Of a stretch of DNA of 64,000 nt, positions 44,522-53,323 are shown piece by piece. A model generated the notes under the pieces. That model searched no databases, was not told the origin of the DNA, and saw nothing but the letters and a program-made list of their open reading frames with translations. Made by a program: the position numbers and the translations under genes. Positions within the stretch are counted from its first letter, which is position 1. The number at the start of each line of letters is the position of its first letter. The DNA comes from Desulfuromonadaceae bacterium (GTDB taxonomy: Bacteria; Desulfobacterota; Desulfuromonadia; Geobacterales; Pseudopelobacteraceae): assembly GCA_028687585.1 (NCBI GenBank), contig JAQTZV010000006.1, positions 1 to 64,000 on the forward strand, in the 5' to 3' direction.

Positions 44522-44997
44522 ATTGAGCCTCTCAACGATTATAGTGCTTTGTTTTTGCACCAAAACGATTTCTTCTGCAAATGTTTTTTCCTGCAGAAGG
44601 GATAATTATCCTTTGTCAGTCATGTCGAGCGGGCAGTCGAAATTAGAGTTACTCTTGACGGCTTCAAGTATCAGTTTGGCAAGAGAGAAAAACCGGGGTT
44701 TTAAAGCGTATCGGGACAGATGAGAAGTGAGGGATGGTTGAAAGCTTTAGATCGATCCATTCATTTGCTTTACAACGTGGCACGAAAACAGGATATTGTT
44801 ACAAGACAAGCGGAGATCCCTTACTATGCAAACAATTACCGTCGGCGGGGGCCTTGATATCGGTAGAAATCAAACTATCCTAAACCCCCGCCCCGCAATT
44901 GGCTCGCACCCTGACCTGCTTCCGCGAAACGTTCGCTCAGCTTGATCTGACGCCGGGTCTCAGTCCGCTGAAAAATAATACTCGACAAGGGGATACC
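44522..44997. other. Intergenic region without a supported gene
   Basis: A 39-codon frame at 44826-44945 has no ribosome-binding site. A GGCGGGGG at about 44842 and a complementary CCCCCGCC at about 44885 could pair across 35 bases. I see no clear promoter or terminator. Confidence 0.5.
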
Positions 44998-45222
44998 ATG
45001 AAAAAATATGTTTTGATTCTGTTGACCGTTTACTGTGCGGCATTGACCGCCTGTTCCAATGACCAGGGGAAGCAGCAGCTTGAAACAGCGCAGTTCGAAG
45101 AGAAACAGAACAACAGGGAACATGCGATAAAACTGTACGATGAGGTTGTCACCAAATATGCGGGCTCGCCAAACGCAAAATTTGCTCAGGAGCGGCTGAA
45201 TGCGCTGAAGGGGAGCAAGTGA
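44998..45222 (+). CDS. Small lipoprotein with a TPR-like helix pair
   Basis: The ATG follows AAGGGG and begins a lipoprotein signal (MKKYVLILLTVYCAALTAC, lipobox LTAC, Cys19). The remaining 55 residues form a helix-turn-helix of the tetratricopeptide kind (QFEEKQNNREHAIKLYDEVV..SPNAKFAQERLNALK). The 74-residue protein is small for its class; function is unknown. The next gene starts 15 bases after its stop. Confidence 0.78.
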   Translation: MKKYVLILLTVYCAALTACSNDQGKQQLETAQFEEKQNNREHAIKLYDEVVTKYAGSPNAKFAQERLNALKGSK

Positions 45223-45237
45223 AGGCGGAGGTTTACC

Positions 45238-45660
45238 ATGCCAAAACAACCTGATTTCCCTGTCAGGATATTTTATGACGGCTCGTGCTCTGTCTGTGCC
45301 GCAGAGATTGAACAGTATCTGCGCCAGAATCACGATGGGAGACTTGTCGCTGTTGATATACATTCACCGGACTTTGATCCGGAGCCGTACCATATCGGTA
45401 TGGATGCTTTCATGTACGAACTGCATGTCATTGATCGGAGCGGCAGAATATATCGAGGCGTGGAATCCTTTTGGGCCATTTGGCAGGCATTTCCGGCTTC
45501 AACCCGGTATGGGATCATGGGAACAATCATACATTTGCCGTTGATTAACCTTGTCGCACGTCTTCTGTACAAGGCATTCGCCCGTATTCGCCCCTGGCTG
45601 CCGAAAAGACATCTCTGCGGCAGCGGCTCATGTGATGTATCAAATCGTCATCATTCGTAA
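45238..45660 (+). CDS. DUF393 (DCC family) thiol-disulfide oxidoreductase-like protein
   Basis: This 140-residue protein has the DUF393 signature YDGSCSVCAAEIEQYL near the N-terminus, with the CxxC that gives the family its predicted redox role, and the later ESFWAIWQAFP segment. A hydrophobic stretch (MGTIIHLPLINLVARLLYKAF) near the end may associate with membrane. GGAGG precedes the ATG. It follows the small lipoprotein gene by 15 bases. Confidence 0.88.
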   Translation: MPKQPDFPVRIFYDGSCSVCAAEIEQYLRQNHDGRLVAVDIHSPDFDPEPYHIGMDAFMYELHVIDRSGRIYRGVESFWAIWQAFPASTRYGIMGTIIHLPLINLVARLLYKAFARIRPWLPKRHLCGSGSCDVSNRHHS

Positions 45661-45769
45661 CAGGCAGATTTTTAAAAAAATTCCATTGCATCATGAATCA
45701 AGTGAGCATGCAGTTCATCAAAATTTTGAGGATGCCTTGACATGGGTGGAAAGTCAGGTAGAGTGCTAA
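45635..45769 (+). CDS. Possible 44-residue overlapping small protein
   Basis: A frame from ATG 45635 overlaps the end of the DUF393 gene in another frame and continues 109 bases past it (MYQIVIIRNRQIFKKIPLHH... ending SQVEC). Composition is protein-like (beta strand, acidic helix), and no ribosome-binding site is obvious. It could be translationally coupled. Low confidence. Confidence 0.3.
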   Translation: MYQIVIIRNRQIFKKIPLHHESSEHAVHQNFEDALTWVESQVEC

Positions 45770-45825
45770 AAGACAGGTTATTCCAATTCCAAATCAAAGC
45801 GCCATCATCGCTGGTTCATCTTCTG

Positions 45826-45857
45826 CACCGGGGCGTACTGATCAGTACGCCCCGGTG
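45826..45857. repeat. 32-base perfect palindrome, possible terminator
   Basis: caccggggcgtactga and its exact reverse complement are adjacent with no spacer. It lies between the DUF393/small-protein gene and the 45922 gene. A T-run is lacking in either direction, so terminator activity is uncertain. Confidence 0.8.
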
Positions 45858-45921
45858 TCTCAACCCTTGCCGCCTTGATATAATCTTCGATTTGAAATTG
45901 GAAGTATCAACTTGAGGGATC

Positions 45922-46302
45922 ATGACGGCAACGCTTACAATAGAAATTAAAATTACGGGTGACTTGCTTATTGCCACTGTTACCGGTGATTTGGCCGCTA
46001 AGGATGTCATAGCGGTTATTGAAGAGTACTATTCTGGCGGAATCGTCAAGGATGTTGTCTGGGATTTTTCAAACGGTTCGATGAAAGCTTTATCAAAACA
46101 GGGATTTAAAGAAATTGCCAGCGCTACGGTGAAAGCGTTGGCCAATGGAGCACGACAAGGTGGGCGGACCGTCTTCGTCGCTAATAGAGATACTGAGTTT
46201 GGTCTCATGCGGATGTATATCGCAATAGCAGAAATGACCGGAGTATCCGTTACATATACGGTGTTCAGGACTTTGGCCGAAGCTCTGCGGTGGTTGAAAT
46301 AG
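45922..46302 (+). CDS. STAS/SpoIIAA-like small protein of unknown function
   Basis: This 126-residue soluble protein has an alternating beta/alpha pattern (IEIKITGDLLIATVTGDLAAKD, VVWDFSNGS, GRTVFVANRD, RTLAEALRWL) like the STAS/SEC14-like SpoIIAA fold. The family cannot be fixed by eye. A weak GAGGG precedes the ATG by 7 bases. A terminator follows 40 bases after its stop. Confidence 0.65.
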   Translation: MTATLTIEIKITGDLLIATVTGDLAAKDVIAVIEEYYSGGIVKDVVWDFSNGSMKALSKQGFKEIASATVKALANGARQGGRTVFVANRDTEFGLMRMYIAIAEMTGVSVTYTVFRTLAEALRWLK

Positions 46303-46341
46303 GAAATAATTGGTTTTGTTCATTCGCATGCGTGTCGGTAG

Positions 46342-46367
46342 AAAGGTCACTTCCGGGCGGCCTTTTT
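46342..46367 (+). terminator. Rho-independent terminator
   Basis: A 7-bp stem aaaggtc/ggccttt (one G-T pair) with a 10-base loop is followed by TTTTT. It ends the 45922-46302 transcript. Confidence 0.65.
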
Positions 46368-46589
46368 GTGTTGGTGATGTCTCTGTTTTAACGTCGTCGC
46401 GAAGATATCACTCTTGATTTAGAATTGGAATACGGCGTATATACCAACGTGGGATATGCAGCGTATTGCCATCATGAGGCTCCGGAAAAAGGGTTACCAC
46501 CTTGAAAAGTCCGGGGCCTTCGCTTTGTCCGCAGCTGCAGGAATTTTCAAGGTTTATTACGGTTTCCGGACCGTTGGAGGAGTGTCTGC

Positions 46590-47861
46590 GTGCAGATTGT
46601 ATTCGGTATCGATTTTGGCACAACCAATTCGGCACTTTCGGTATACCGGAACGGCACCGTTGAGGTTGTTGCCGTAGACGGCGGCGACCAGGGGGGAGAG
46701 CTGATGCGCTCGGTGCTCTACTTTAACGAGGAACATGAAATCTTTGCCGGTCATGAGGCCATTCATCAGTACGTGAACGACGGGGCGGCCGGACGCTTCA
46801 TGCAGTCGATCAAGACCTTCCTGCCGAACACCAGCTTCGACAGCACCGAGATCTTCGGCACGCGCTATACCATTGACGATCTGGTGGCGATCATCCTCCG
46901 GAAGATCAAGGCACGTGGTGAGGCGTATGTGGGGCGCCCCGTGGAGAGCGTCGTTCTGGGGCGGCCGGTGGTGTTTTCGCAGGATGCCGCCAGGGACGCC
47001 GTTGCCGAACAGCGCCTTGAGAAGGCAGCCCGCAAGGCAGGCTTCAGGAACATATGGTTCCAGTATGAACCGGTCGCAGCGGCGCTTGCCTTTGAAGAGT
47101 CGCTGCAGCCGGGAGAGGAACGGATCGTGTTCATCGGCGATTTCGGCGGCGGCACGTCCGACTTTTCGGTAATCCGCGTCAAGGGGGGTGCTTTTGGCCG
47201 ATCCGACCGTCGCAGCGACGTACTCTCACTGGGGGGTGTCTATGTGGCTGGCGACAAATTCGACTCCCAGATTATGTGGGACAAGGTGGCGCACTATTTC
47301 GGCCGCTACGCCCGCTACCGGACTATGGGGAAGGAAGAGTGGAACTCCATTCCCAAAAGCATCATCTACACGCTCTGTCAGTGGCACCGCATCCCGCTGT
47401 TGCGGGCGCGCAAAACCAGGGAGCTTATCCGGGTGATCAAGGGCGCCGCCGATGACCGCCGGGCTATCGGGCATCTGGAAAACATCATCAACGACAATTA
47501 CGGCTTTTTCCTTTTTCAGGCTATCGAAAAGGCCAAGTGCGAGCTTTCAGACAGCGACAGGTCTCTGATACATTTTCAGGACCGCGATCTGATAATAAAC
47601 GAGGAGATCTGTACGGAGGAGTTTGAAGCGCTTAATGCGGATAATTTCCGGCAGATTGCCGCCTGTATCGATGAGGTTGTGGCGAAGTCAGGTCTGCTGC
47701 CGGCGCAGATGGATACGGTCTTCCTGACCGGAGGTACTTCGCGGATTCCCCGTATCCAGACCCTGTTTGCCGACCGCTTCGGCCGCGACAGGCTGGAACA
47801 GCGAAATGCCTTCACCAGCGTCGTCCACGGGCTTGGCTCCAGCGTTCCGCTGTTTGTCTGA
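46590..47861 (+). CDS. Hsp70 family ATPase (YegD-like, no substrate-binding domain)
   Basis: This 423-residue protein is an actin/Hsp70 ATPase domain: phosphate-1 FGIDFGTTNSALSVY, phosphate-2 IGDFGGGTSDFSV, and the adenosine motif FLTGGTSRIPRIQTLF. The C-terminal peptide-binding domain and lid of DnaK are absent, as in YegD-type proteins whose role is not established. A GTG start is supported by GGAGGA 7 bases upstream. Confidence 0.92.
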   Translation: MQIVFGIDFGTTNSALSVYRNGTVEVVAVDGGDQGGELMRSVLYFNEEHEIFAGHEAIHQYVNDGAAGRFMQSIKTFLPNTSFDSTEIFGTRYTIDDLVAIILRKIKARGEAYVGRPVESVVLGRPVVFSQDAARDAVAEQRLEKAARKAGFRNIWFQYEPVAAALAFEESLQPGEERIVFIGDFGGGTSDFSVIRVKGGAFGRSDRRSDVLSLGGVYVAGDKFDSQIMWDKVAHYFGRYARYRTMGKEEWNSIPKSIIYTLCQWHRIPLLRARKTRELIRVIKGAADDRRAIGHLENIINDNYGFFLFQAIEKAKCELSDSDRSLIHFQDRDLIINEEICTEEFEALNADNFRQIAACIDEVVAKSGLLPAQMDTVFLTGGTSRIPRIQTLFADRFGRDRLEQRNAFTSVVHGLGSSVPLFV

Positions 47862-47973
47862 AGGGGGACGAGTGGATGGGGTACTCAGCTTCTATGAATT
47901 ACCGGGAAATTATTGTATCGTATGCCGCTGACACACCATACGAAAAATTCACGCCGCCGGCAACGAGGAAACC

Positions 47974-49986
47974 ATGACAAAAACCACTGTTCGTTCTGTC
48001 TGCCCCTATGACTGCCCCGATGCCTGCGGACTGTTGGTGACGGTTGAAAACGGGCGCGCCACTGCGGTCACGGGAGATCCGGACCATCCGGTTACGCGCG
48101 GCCTGCTCTGCGCCAAAATGAATCAGTATCAGCAGACGGTTCACTCCCCCCGGCGGCTGACAACACCGCTGCGCCGGGTTGGAAAAAAAGGGGCCGGAGC
48201 GTTCGAGCCAATTTCCTGGGACGAAGCGATTGCGTCAATTTGCAGCCGCTGGCAGGAGATCATCGCCGGCCACGGAGCAGAAGCGATCCTCCCCTACTCC
48301 TATGCCGGCACCATGGGACTGGTACAGCGCAATGCCGGACATGCGTTTTTCAACAAGATGGGAGCATCCCGGCTGGAGCGGACGATCTGCTCCCCCGCCA
48401 AGGATGCCGGCTGGAAAGCGCTCATGGGGGAGACGCCGGCTATGGATCCTGCCGAGATTGCGCAGAGTGATCTGGTGATCCTGTGGGGTATCAACGCCGC
48501 CGCCACCAGTATCCATGCCATGCGTGACGCCCGGACCGCCCGTCGTCACGGAGCCCGGCTATGGGCGATTGATACCTATCGCACGCCGACCTGTGATGCC
48601 GTCGATGAGGCCTTCCTGATCCGCCCCGGGAGTGACGGCGCTCTGGCATTGGCGCTGCTGCATGTTATCGAGCGGGAAGGGCTGCTGGATCGGGAGTTTA
48701 TCTCAGCCAATGTTCTCGGCTTCGAGGAGCTGGCCTCTCGGATCCTTCCTGACTGTTCTCCCGCGCAGATGGCGGATGTCTGCGGGCTGCCTGCCGGGGT
48801 TATCGAGCGCATGGCCCGAGAGTATGCCCGGGCAGAGGCCCCTTTCATCCGTCTGGGAAGTGGTCTGACCCGCTACGGCAACGGCGCCATGTCGGTGCGC
48901 ACGATCAGCTGTCTGCCGGCAGCCGTTGGCGCCTGGTGGAAAACGGGGGGGGGCATCTTCATCGGCGCTTCGACCGGAGGAGCATTCCCGCTGGTATCGG
49001 TGACACGAGAGGATTTCATGGCGTGCGTGCCGCGACTGATCAGTATGAACCAGCTCGGTGCCGCGCTGACGGAATTGGCCGCCCCTCCGGTGTTGTCGCT
49101 GTACGTTTACCACTCCAATCCCGCTTCGATAGCTCCTGACCAGAATTCCGTCATCAGCGGGCTGGAGCGGGAAAATCTGTTCACGGTCGTCCACGAACGC
49201 TTTCTGACCGATACCGCCCGTTATGCCGATATCGTCCTGCCGGCGACCTCATCACTCGAACATCCTGATCTGTATCGCAGCTACGGCAGCTATCATGCCC
49301 AGCGCTGCAGCGCAGCCATCAGGGCGGTGGGGGAGGCAAAAAGTAACTGGGAGGTATTCAGTCTGCTGGCCGCCGGCATGGGGTGGGGTGAGCCGTTTTT
49401 CCGTCTGGTGACCGATGAGCTGATTGAGCTGCTGCTGGTTGAAGAAACCCCCTGGCGGAGCAGAGCCGTAACGGAGCAGCTGCGGAAGGGTGAGCCGATC
49501 ATGCTGGCACCGTTATCCGCACCAAAGAAACAGTGGCTGACGCCATCGGGAAAGATTGAAATTCTTAACCGGCATGAAACCGAGCCGCTGCCGCGCCTGC
49601 TGCCAACACACGCCGTTCAGGATGGCTACCCGCTCTGCCTGCAGCCGGCGGTCACGCCGTTTGCCCTCAATTCGAGCTTTTACGAACAGGACGATCTGCG
49701 CTCGAAGCAGAACTGCATGGAGCTGCTGATGCATCGGGTCGACGCAGAGGCGCGTGGTCTGGTCGATGGACAGATAGTGGCGGCGTACAATGACCGGGGG
49801 AGCGTTCGATTCACGCTGCTGATTTCAGAGCGGGTGCCGGCCGGAACGATAGTCACCGAAGGGGTCTGGTGGCGGGAGTTCATACCCGGCGACCGCGGGG
49901 TCAACGCTCTGACATCGCAGCGGCTGACTGATGGCGGGCGGGGGAGTACCCTTTATGATGTGACGGTGGAGGTCAGGGGGATGTAA
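47974..49986 (+). CDS. Molybdopterin oxidoreductase family protein
   Basis: This 670-residue member of the DMSO reductase superfamily has an N-terminal [4Fe-4S] motif with Cys10, Cys14, Cys18 and Cys46, the molybdopterin-binding regions (ILWGINAAATSIHAM, ARLWAIDTYRT), and a C-terminal molydopterin-dinucleotide domain ending around VEVRGM. There is no Tat signal, so it is cytoplasmic. No electron-transfer or membrane subunit gene is adjacent, so its redox partner and substrate are unknown. The Mo-ligating residue could be the Cys in TICSPAKDAG. Confidence 0.9.
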   Translation: MTKTTVRSVCPYDCPDACGLLVTVENGRATAVTGDPDHPVTRGLLCAKMNQYQQTVHSPRRLTTPLRRVGKKGAGAFEPISWDEAIASICSRWQEIIAGHGAEAILPYSYAGTMGLVQRNAGHAFFNKMGASRLERTICSPAKDAGWKALMGETPAMDPAEIAQSDLVILWGINAAATSIHAMRDARTARRHGARLWAIDTYRTPTCDAVDEAFLIRPGSDGALALALLHVIEREGLLDREFISANVLGFEELASRILPDCSPAQMADVCGLPAGVIERMAREYARAEAPFIRLGSGLTRYGNGAMSVRTISCLPAAVGAWWKTGGGIFIGASTGGAFPLVSVTREDFMACVPRLISMNQLGAALTELAAPPVLSLYVYHSNPASIAPDQNSVISGLERENLFTVVHERFLTDTARYADIVLPATSSLEHPDLYRSYGSYHAQRCSAAIRAVGEAKSNWEVFSLLAAGMGWGEPFFRLVTDELIELLLVEETPWRSRAVTEQLRKGEPIMLAPLSAPKKQWLTPSGKIEILNRHETEPLPRLLPTHAVQDGYPLCLQPAVTPFALNSSFYEQDDLRSKQNCMELLMHRVDAEARGLVDGQIVAAYNDRGSVRFTLLISERVPAGTIVTEGVWWREFIPGDRGVNALTSQRLTDGGRGSTLYDVTVEVRGM

Positions 49987-50114
49987 TCTGTTCTGACCGT
50001 TCTTGATTATTGCAGAATTACTTGAATAAGCACTTGCATGAAGGATTAATTTGTCCGATAAGTTAGAGTGATAGGCGGCACTTAATTATTGTATCAATCA
50101 ATACAGGTACCGAT

Positions 50115-50510
50115 ATGGATTTTGGACAATTACAAATTGAGCTCTCTGCTGTTTTCTCCAAATATCAGCAAGAGATAGTTTCTGTATATCTTTTCGGTTC
50201 AACGGCGAAGGGGATGACCTCTCCGTCTAGCGATATTGATATTGCACTGTTGCTGCACAATACTGACAAAACAAGCGGAGCGGCCTTAAAATTCAGTTTG
50301 TATGCAGACCTGTGTCGCGCGTTAAAAAGAAACGATGTTGATATAGTGCTTCTGAATACCTCCGGCAATCTGATACTAAACGACGAAATCATCAGGCACG
50401 GTAAGGTCCTGTACTCTACCGATGACAAAGCAAGAGAAGCGTTTGAGCTGAGCGTACTTCATAGTTCTACCGACTTCAAACATCAGCGGCGCTACGCCAT
50501 GGGGGTTTAG
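50115..50510 (+). CDS. mntA: MntA-like nucleotidyltransferase antitoxin
   Basis: This 131-residue minimal nucleotidyltransferase has the GSx10DxD motif (GSTAKGMTSPSSDID) and a later strand supplying the third acidic residue (KRNDVDIVLL). MntA-type proteins AMPylate and neutralise HEPN RNase toxins. Its stop shares one base with the start of the downstream HEPN gene (TAGTG), so the pair is co-translated as a type VII toxin-antitoxin. Confidence 0.9.
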   Translation: MDFGQLQIELSAVFSKYQQEIVSVYLFGSTAKGMTSPSSDIDIALLLHNTDKTSGAALKFSLYADLCRALKRNDVDIVLLNTSGNLILNDEIIRHGKVLYSTDDKAREAFELSVLHSSTDFKHQRRYAMGV

Positions 50511-50941
50511 TGGAACGCATACATCAAAAAATAGGGCGGATCGGTGAGCACCTCTCAATAATTCGCTCGATAAAGGATGATTGCAGGATTAAATTTGCCG
50601 TCGATCCCGTGTATCGCGGGGCCCTACTCCATTACCTCTATCTGTTGTCGGACAGTTGCATTGTGTTGGCCGAGTTGGTAATCAAGCATAACGGGTTGAG
50701 GATACCTCAATCATATGCCGAGTCATTCGATATTTTGGGAGACAGTCATATTCTTGACGCAGAGTTTGCCTATCGCTTTGCAAAAATAGCCAGTTTTAGA
50801 AACTTTCTGGCGCATGATTACGTAAAGATTAATCCGGAAGTGATCTGTGGTCAGATTTTGAGCAGCTTGGATGATGTGGATCACTACCTGATACAGATTT
50901 CTGCATCTTTGGAGCAAGGAGATGGCACAAGCAGCCAATAA
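50510..50941 (+). CDS. hepT: HepT-like HEPN/DUF86 RNase toxin
   Basis: This is a 143-residue all-helical HEPN domain with the RNase motif RNFLAHDY (Rx4H followed by Tyr), which cleaves RNA and is the MntA AMPylation target. A GTG start overlaps the mntA stop by one base. Its 3' end overlaps the next nucleotidyltransferase by 20 bases. It appears intact. Confidence 0.9.
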   Translation: MERIHQKIGRIGEHLSIIRSIKDDCRIKFAVDPVYRGALLHYLYLLSDSCIVLAELVIKHNGLRIPQSYAESFDILGDSHILDAEFAYRFAKIASFRNFLAHDYVKINPEVICGQILSSLDDVDHYLIQISASLEQGDGTSSQ

Positions 50942-51248
50942 CGATATGGCAGAGTCAAAATATTTGAACCAGATTCGGGAGTTAGTGCTTAAGGCAACTG
51001 CCAGCCTAGATTGCACGATCTTCTTGTTTGGTTCTCGGGCTCGTGGTGTACATCGTAGAAGCTCTGACATAGATATTGCATTTAGCGGGTTAAGTGAGGC
51101 ATTGTTCGTCAGAACAAGAGACCGACTGCTGTCAGAACTGGAGGAGAGTGTGATTCCTCACCATGTTGACCTGGTGAATATCGATACCGCGCCCAGCAGT
51201 TTTCGAAATATTGCCATGGAAAAGGTTATTGTATGGAAACAAAGTTAA
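50922..51248 (+). CDS. Second MNT-domain nucleotidyltransferase
   Basis: This 108-residue minimal nucleotidyltransferase has GSx10DxD in FGSRARGVHRRSSDIDIAF and IPHHVDLVNID for the third acidic residue. Proteins of this type pair with an HI0074-like substrate-binding partner; here that partner gene (51233) follows with a 16-base overlap but is truncated. Sequence differs from the upstream MntA, so it is not a recent tandem copy. Confidence 0.88.
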   Translation: MAQAANNDMAESKYLNQIRELVLKATASLDCTIFLFGSRARGVHRRSSDIDIAFSGLSEALFVRTRDRLLSELEESVIPHHVDLVNIDTAPSSFRNIAMEKVIVWKQS

Positions 51249-51469
51249 CACGCAAACGGAACAATCTTGAAGCAGCGGTATCAAATTTTCGTGATGCGTT
51301 GACACTCGAACCGGCATTATTCCCGGAGCTTGTTGCAGACAATATCAAGTCAGGACAGATTTCTCATTTTAAAGGCGCGTATGGCAATGACAAAAAAAGC
51401 TTTGATCTGTGGGATATCGGGCCAGGATGGTGCTTATCTCTCCCGCCTGCTGCTGGCAAAAAACTATGA
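51233..51469 (+). pseudogene. Truncated HI0074-like nucleotidyltransferase partner (KNTase C-type)
   Basis: The first about 45 codons (METKLTRKRNNLEAAVSNFRDAL..) fit the start of the helical substrate-binding partner of MNT nucleotidyltransferases. Similarity ends near SGQISHF, where the family has RFEFTYEL. The remaining 30 codons overlap the gmd-like gene in another frame and are junk. The gene was probably cut when the sugar cluster was joined to the toxin-antitoxin module. Confidence 0.6.
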
Positions 51470-52337
51470 AGTTCATGGTACGGCACGTGATGCTCAGGTC
51501 ACATCGTTTCCCAACCTAATAACGCTCGGAACTAGAGAGCAGATCACCTGCCACTCAATGGCGCTCAACGATTTTCGCAGTGTGCTCCAGATCATGGCAA
51601 AAGTTCAGCCTGATGAGATCTATAATCTTGCCGGGCAAAGTTCTGTTGGCCTCTCTTTTGAGCAGCCGGTTGAAACTCTGGAGAGTGTCAGTGTCGGCAC
51701 TTTAAACCTGCTGGAGGCTATTCGGTTCCTGGCTCGTCCGGTCAAATTGTACAGTGCCGGATCCAGTGAATGTTTCGGCAACACCGGTGGGTTAGCTGCA
51801 GACGAGGAAACCCCTTTTCGCCCTCGCAGCCCATATGCTGTAGCCAAGGCAACCGCATTCTGGGAGGTGGCCAACTACCGTGAAGCATATAGCCTGTTTG
51901 CCTGCACCGGCATCTTGTTCAATCACGAATCCCCACTTAGACCGGAACGCTTTGTTACCCAGAAAATCATCTGTGCTGCCCGCCGTATTGCAGAAGGAAG
52001 CACGGAGAAACTGCATCTGGGAAACAACGCTATTGCCCGGGACTGGGGCTGGGCACCAGAATATGTTGAGGCTATGTGGTTGATGCTGCAACAACCGGAA
52101 CCTGATGATTACGTCATTGCAACCGGTGAAACCAACACGCTCGAAGATTTTGTCCGGGAAGTTTTTTCGTTATTTGGGCTGGACTGGCATGAACATGTCA
52201 TCAGTGACCCGTCACTGTTGCGGCCGTCCGAAATCATGACCAGCCGGGGAAATCCCGCGAAAGCTCTAGATGTTTTGGGGTGGAAAGCTCGGTATTCCAT
52301 GCGGGAAGTGGTCAGGATGATGGAGGCCGGTTTGTGA
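51387..52337 (+). CDS. gmd: GDP-mannose 4,6-dehydratase-like NAD(P)-dependent sugar dehydratase
   Basis: This 316-residue extended SDR protein has GISGQDGAYLSRLLL (NADP motif), LYSAGSSECFG with the catalytic Ser/Glu region, the Tyr-x3-Lys pair in SPYAVAKA, and FNHESPLRPERFVTQKI, which are hallmarks of GDP-mannose 4,6-dehydratase. The product, GDP-4-keto-6-deoxymannose, is the precursor of perosamine, rhamnose, fucose and others. It is shorter than most Gmd proteins (about 345-370), so a close relative is possible. ATG 51387 follows AAAGG at good spacing; the upstream frame overlaps the truncated partner gene. It opens the glycan cluster. Confidence 0.87.
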   Translation: MTKKALICGISGQDGAYLSRLLLAKNYEVHGTARDAQVTSFPNLITLGTREQITCHSMALNDFRSVLQIMAKVQPDEIYNLAGQSSVGLSFEQPVETLESVSVGTLNLLEAIRFLARPVKLYSAGSSECFGNTGGLAADEETPFRPRSPYAVAKATAFWEVANYREAYSLFACTGILFNHESPLRPERFVTQKIICAARRIAEGSTEKLHLGNNAIARDWGWAPEYVEAMWLMLQQPEPDDYVIATGETNTLEDFVREVFSLFGLDWHEHVISDPSLLRPSEIMTSRGNPAKALDVLGWKARYSMREVVRMMEAGL

Positions 52338-52402
52338 GTTGGTTTTATGACCAAATCAAAGCAAATCGGCACCACAGAAATCCGGCAGGCAATATATAAA
52401 CC

Positions 52403-53323
52403 GTGATACCATTTATGCAAGAGGTTAATGTGCAAAAGCTACTTCCCCCAATCAAACCAAAACCGGAACACAACTACGTGGCCTTCTTCCTAAGCTTTAA
52501 CTGTAATCTCAAATGCGACTACTGTATTAACCTGCACGACAATGCTTCCCGGTTTGAGCAGGCCAAGCGAAGCTATATGTCTGCTGATGACTGGATTGCC
52601 GCTGCCAACCGCCTGGTGTTGCGCGATGACCTGCCGCTTACGCTGCAGGGGGGGGAGCCGACACTGTATCCCGGTTTCTATAGGTTTGTGAATGAGGTCA
52701 AGCCGGAAATCAAGATGGATTTGATGACTAACCTGATGTTTGACGTTGATGCTTTCATCAATAACGTACCGGTGGAGCGTTTTCTCCGAGAGGCTCCATA
52801 TGCTGCAATCCGAGTCAGTTACCATCCCGGGCAGAACGATATTGATGATCTTATAAAAAAGGCGATAAAACTACAGGATGCCGGCTTTCGAGTAGGTTTG
52901 TATGGAATAGATCACCCTGATCCGGTTATCAACGGTCATATCAAAGAGGTGCAGCAACGGTGTCTAAATCTTGGTCTCGATTTTAGAAGCAAGGAATTTC
53001 TAGGAAAACATGGCGATGTTATATACGGCACATTTAAGTATGAAGACTGTGTGACCGGTGAGTTGTTAAAAAAGTGCGAATGCAGGACAACGGAAATCAT
53101 TGTTGATCCTTCGGGGAATGTGTTTAAATGCCATTCGGACCTGTACCGTGCCAGGAACCCCATCGCCCGCATACTCGATGCCGATTTCAGTGAAGAAACT
53201 ATCGGCGAGTTTCGAGCTTGTGAAAATTACGGCGATTGCAACCCTTGCGATGTCAAAGTCAAGACCAACCGCTTCCAGATATTTGGGCATACTAGCGTTG
53301 AAATCAGGAATATTAAAGAATGA
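52403..53323 (+). CDS. Radical SAM protein 1 of the glycan cluster
   Basis: This 306-residue radical SAM enzyme has the cluster motif CNLKCDYC (Cys34, Cys38, Cys41), the GGEPTLYP loop, and a Cys-rich C-terminal part (KKCECRTTEIIVDPSGNVFKC, then CENYGDCNPC) that suggests a SPASM-like auxiliary cluster. The substrate is unknown; the neighbours point to sugar or glycan modification. The stop overlaps the next start by 4 bases. The start could also be ATG 52415. Confidence 0.87.
   Translation: MIPFMQEVNVQKLLPPIKPKPEHNYVAFFLSFNCNLKCDYCINLHDNASRFEQAKRSYMSADDWIAAANRLVLRDDLPLTLQGGEPTLYPGFYRFVNEVKPEIKMDLMTNLMFDVDAFINNVPVERFLREAPYAAIRVSYHPGQNDIDDLIKKAIKLQDAGFRVGLYGIDHPDPVINGHIKEVQQRCLNLGLDFRSKEFLGKHGDVIYGTFKYEDCVTGELLKKCECRTTEIIVDPSGNVFKCHSDLYRARNPIARILDADFSEETIGEFRACENYGDCNPCDVKVKTNRFQIFGHTSVEIRNIKE

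Noticed and set aside
44826-44945. 39-codon reading frame upstream of the small lipoprotein gene
   Set aside because: No ribosome-binding site, no recognisable motif, and it overlaps a possible G/C-rich pairing; a chance frame is more likely.
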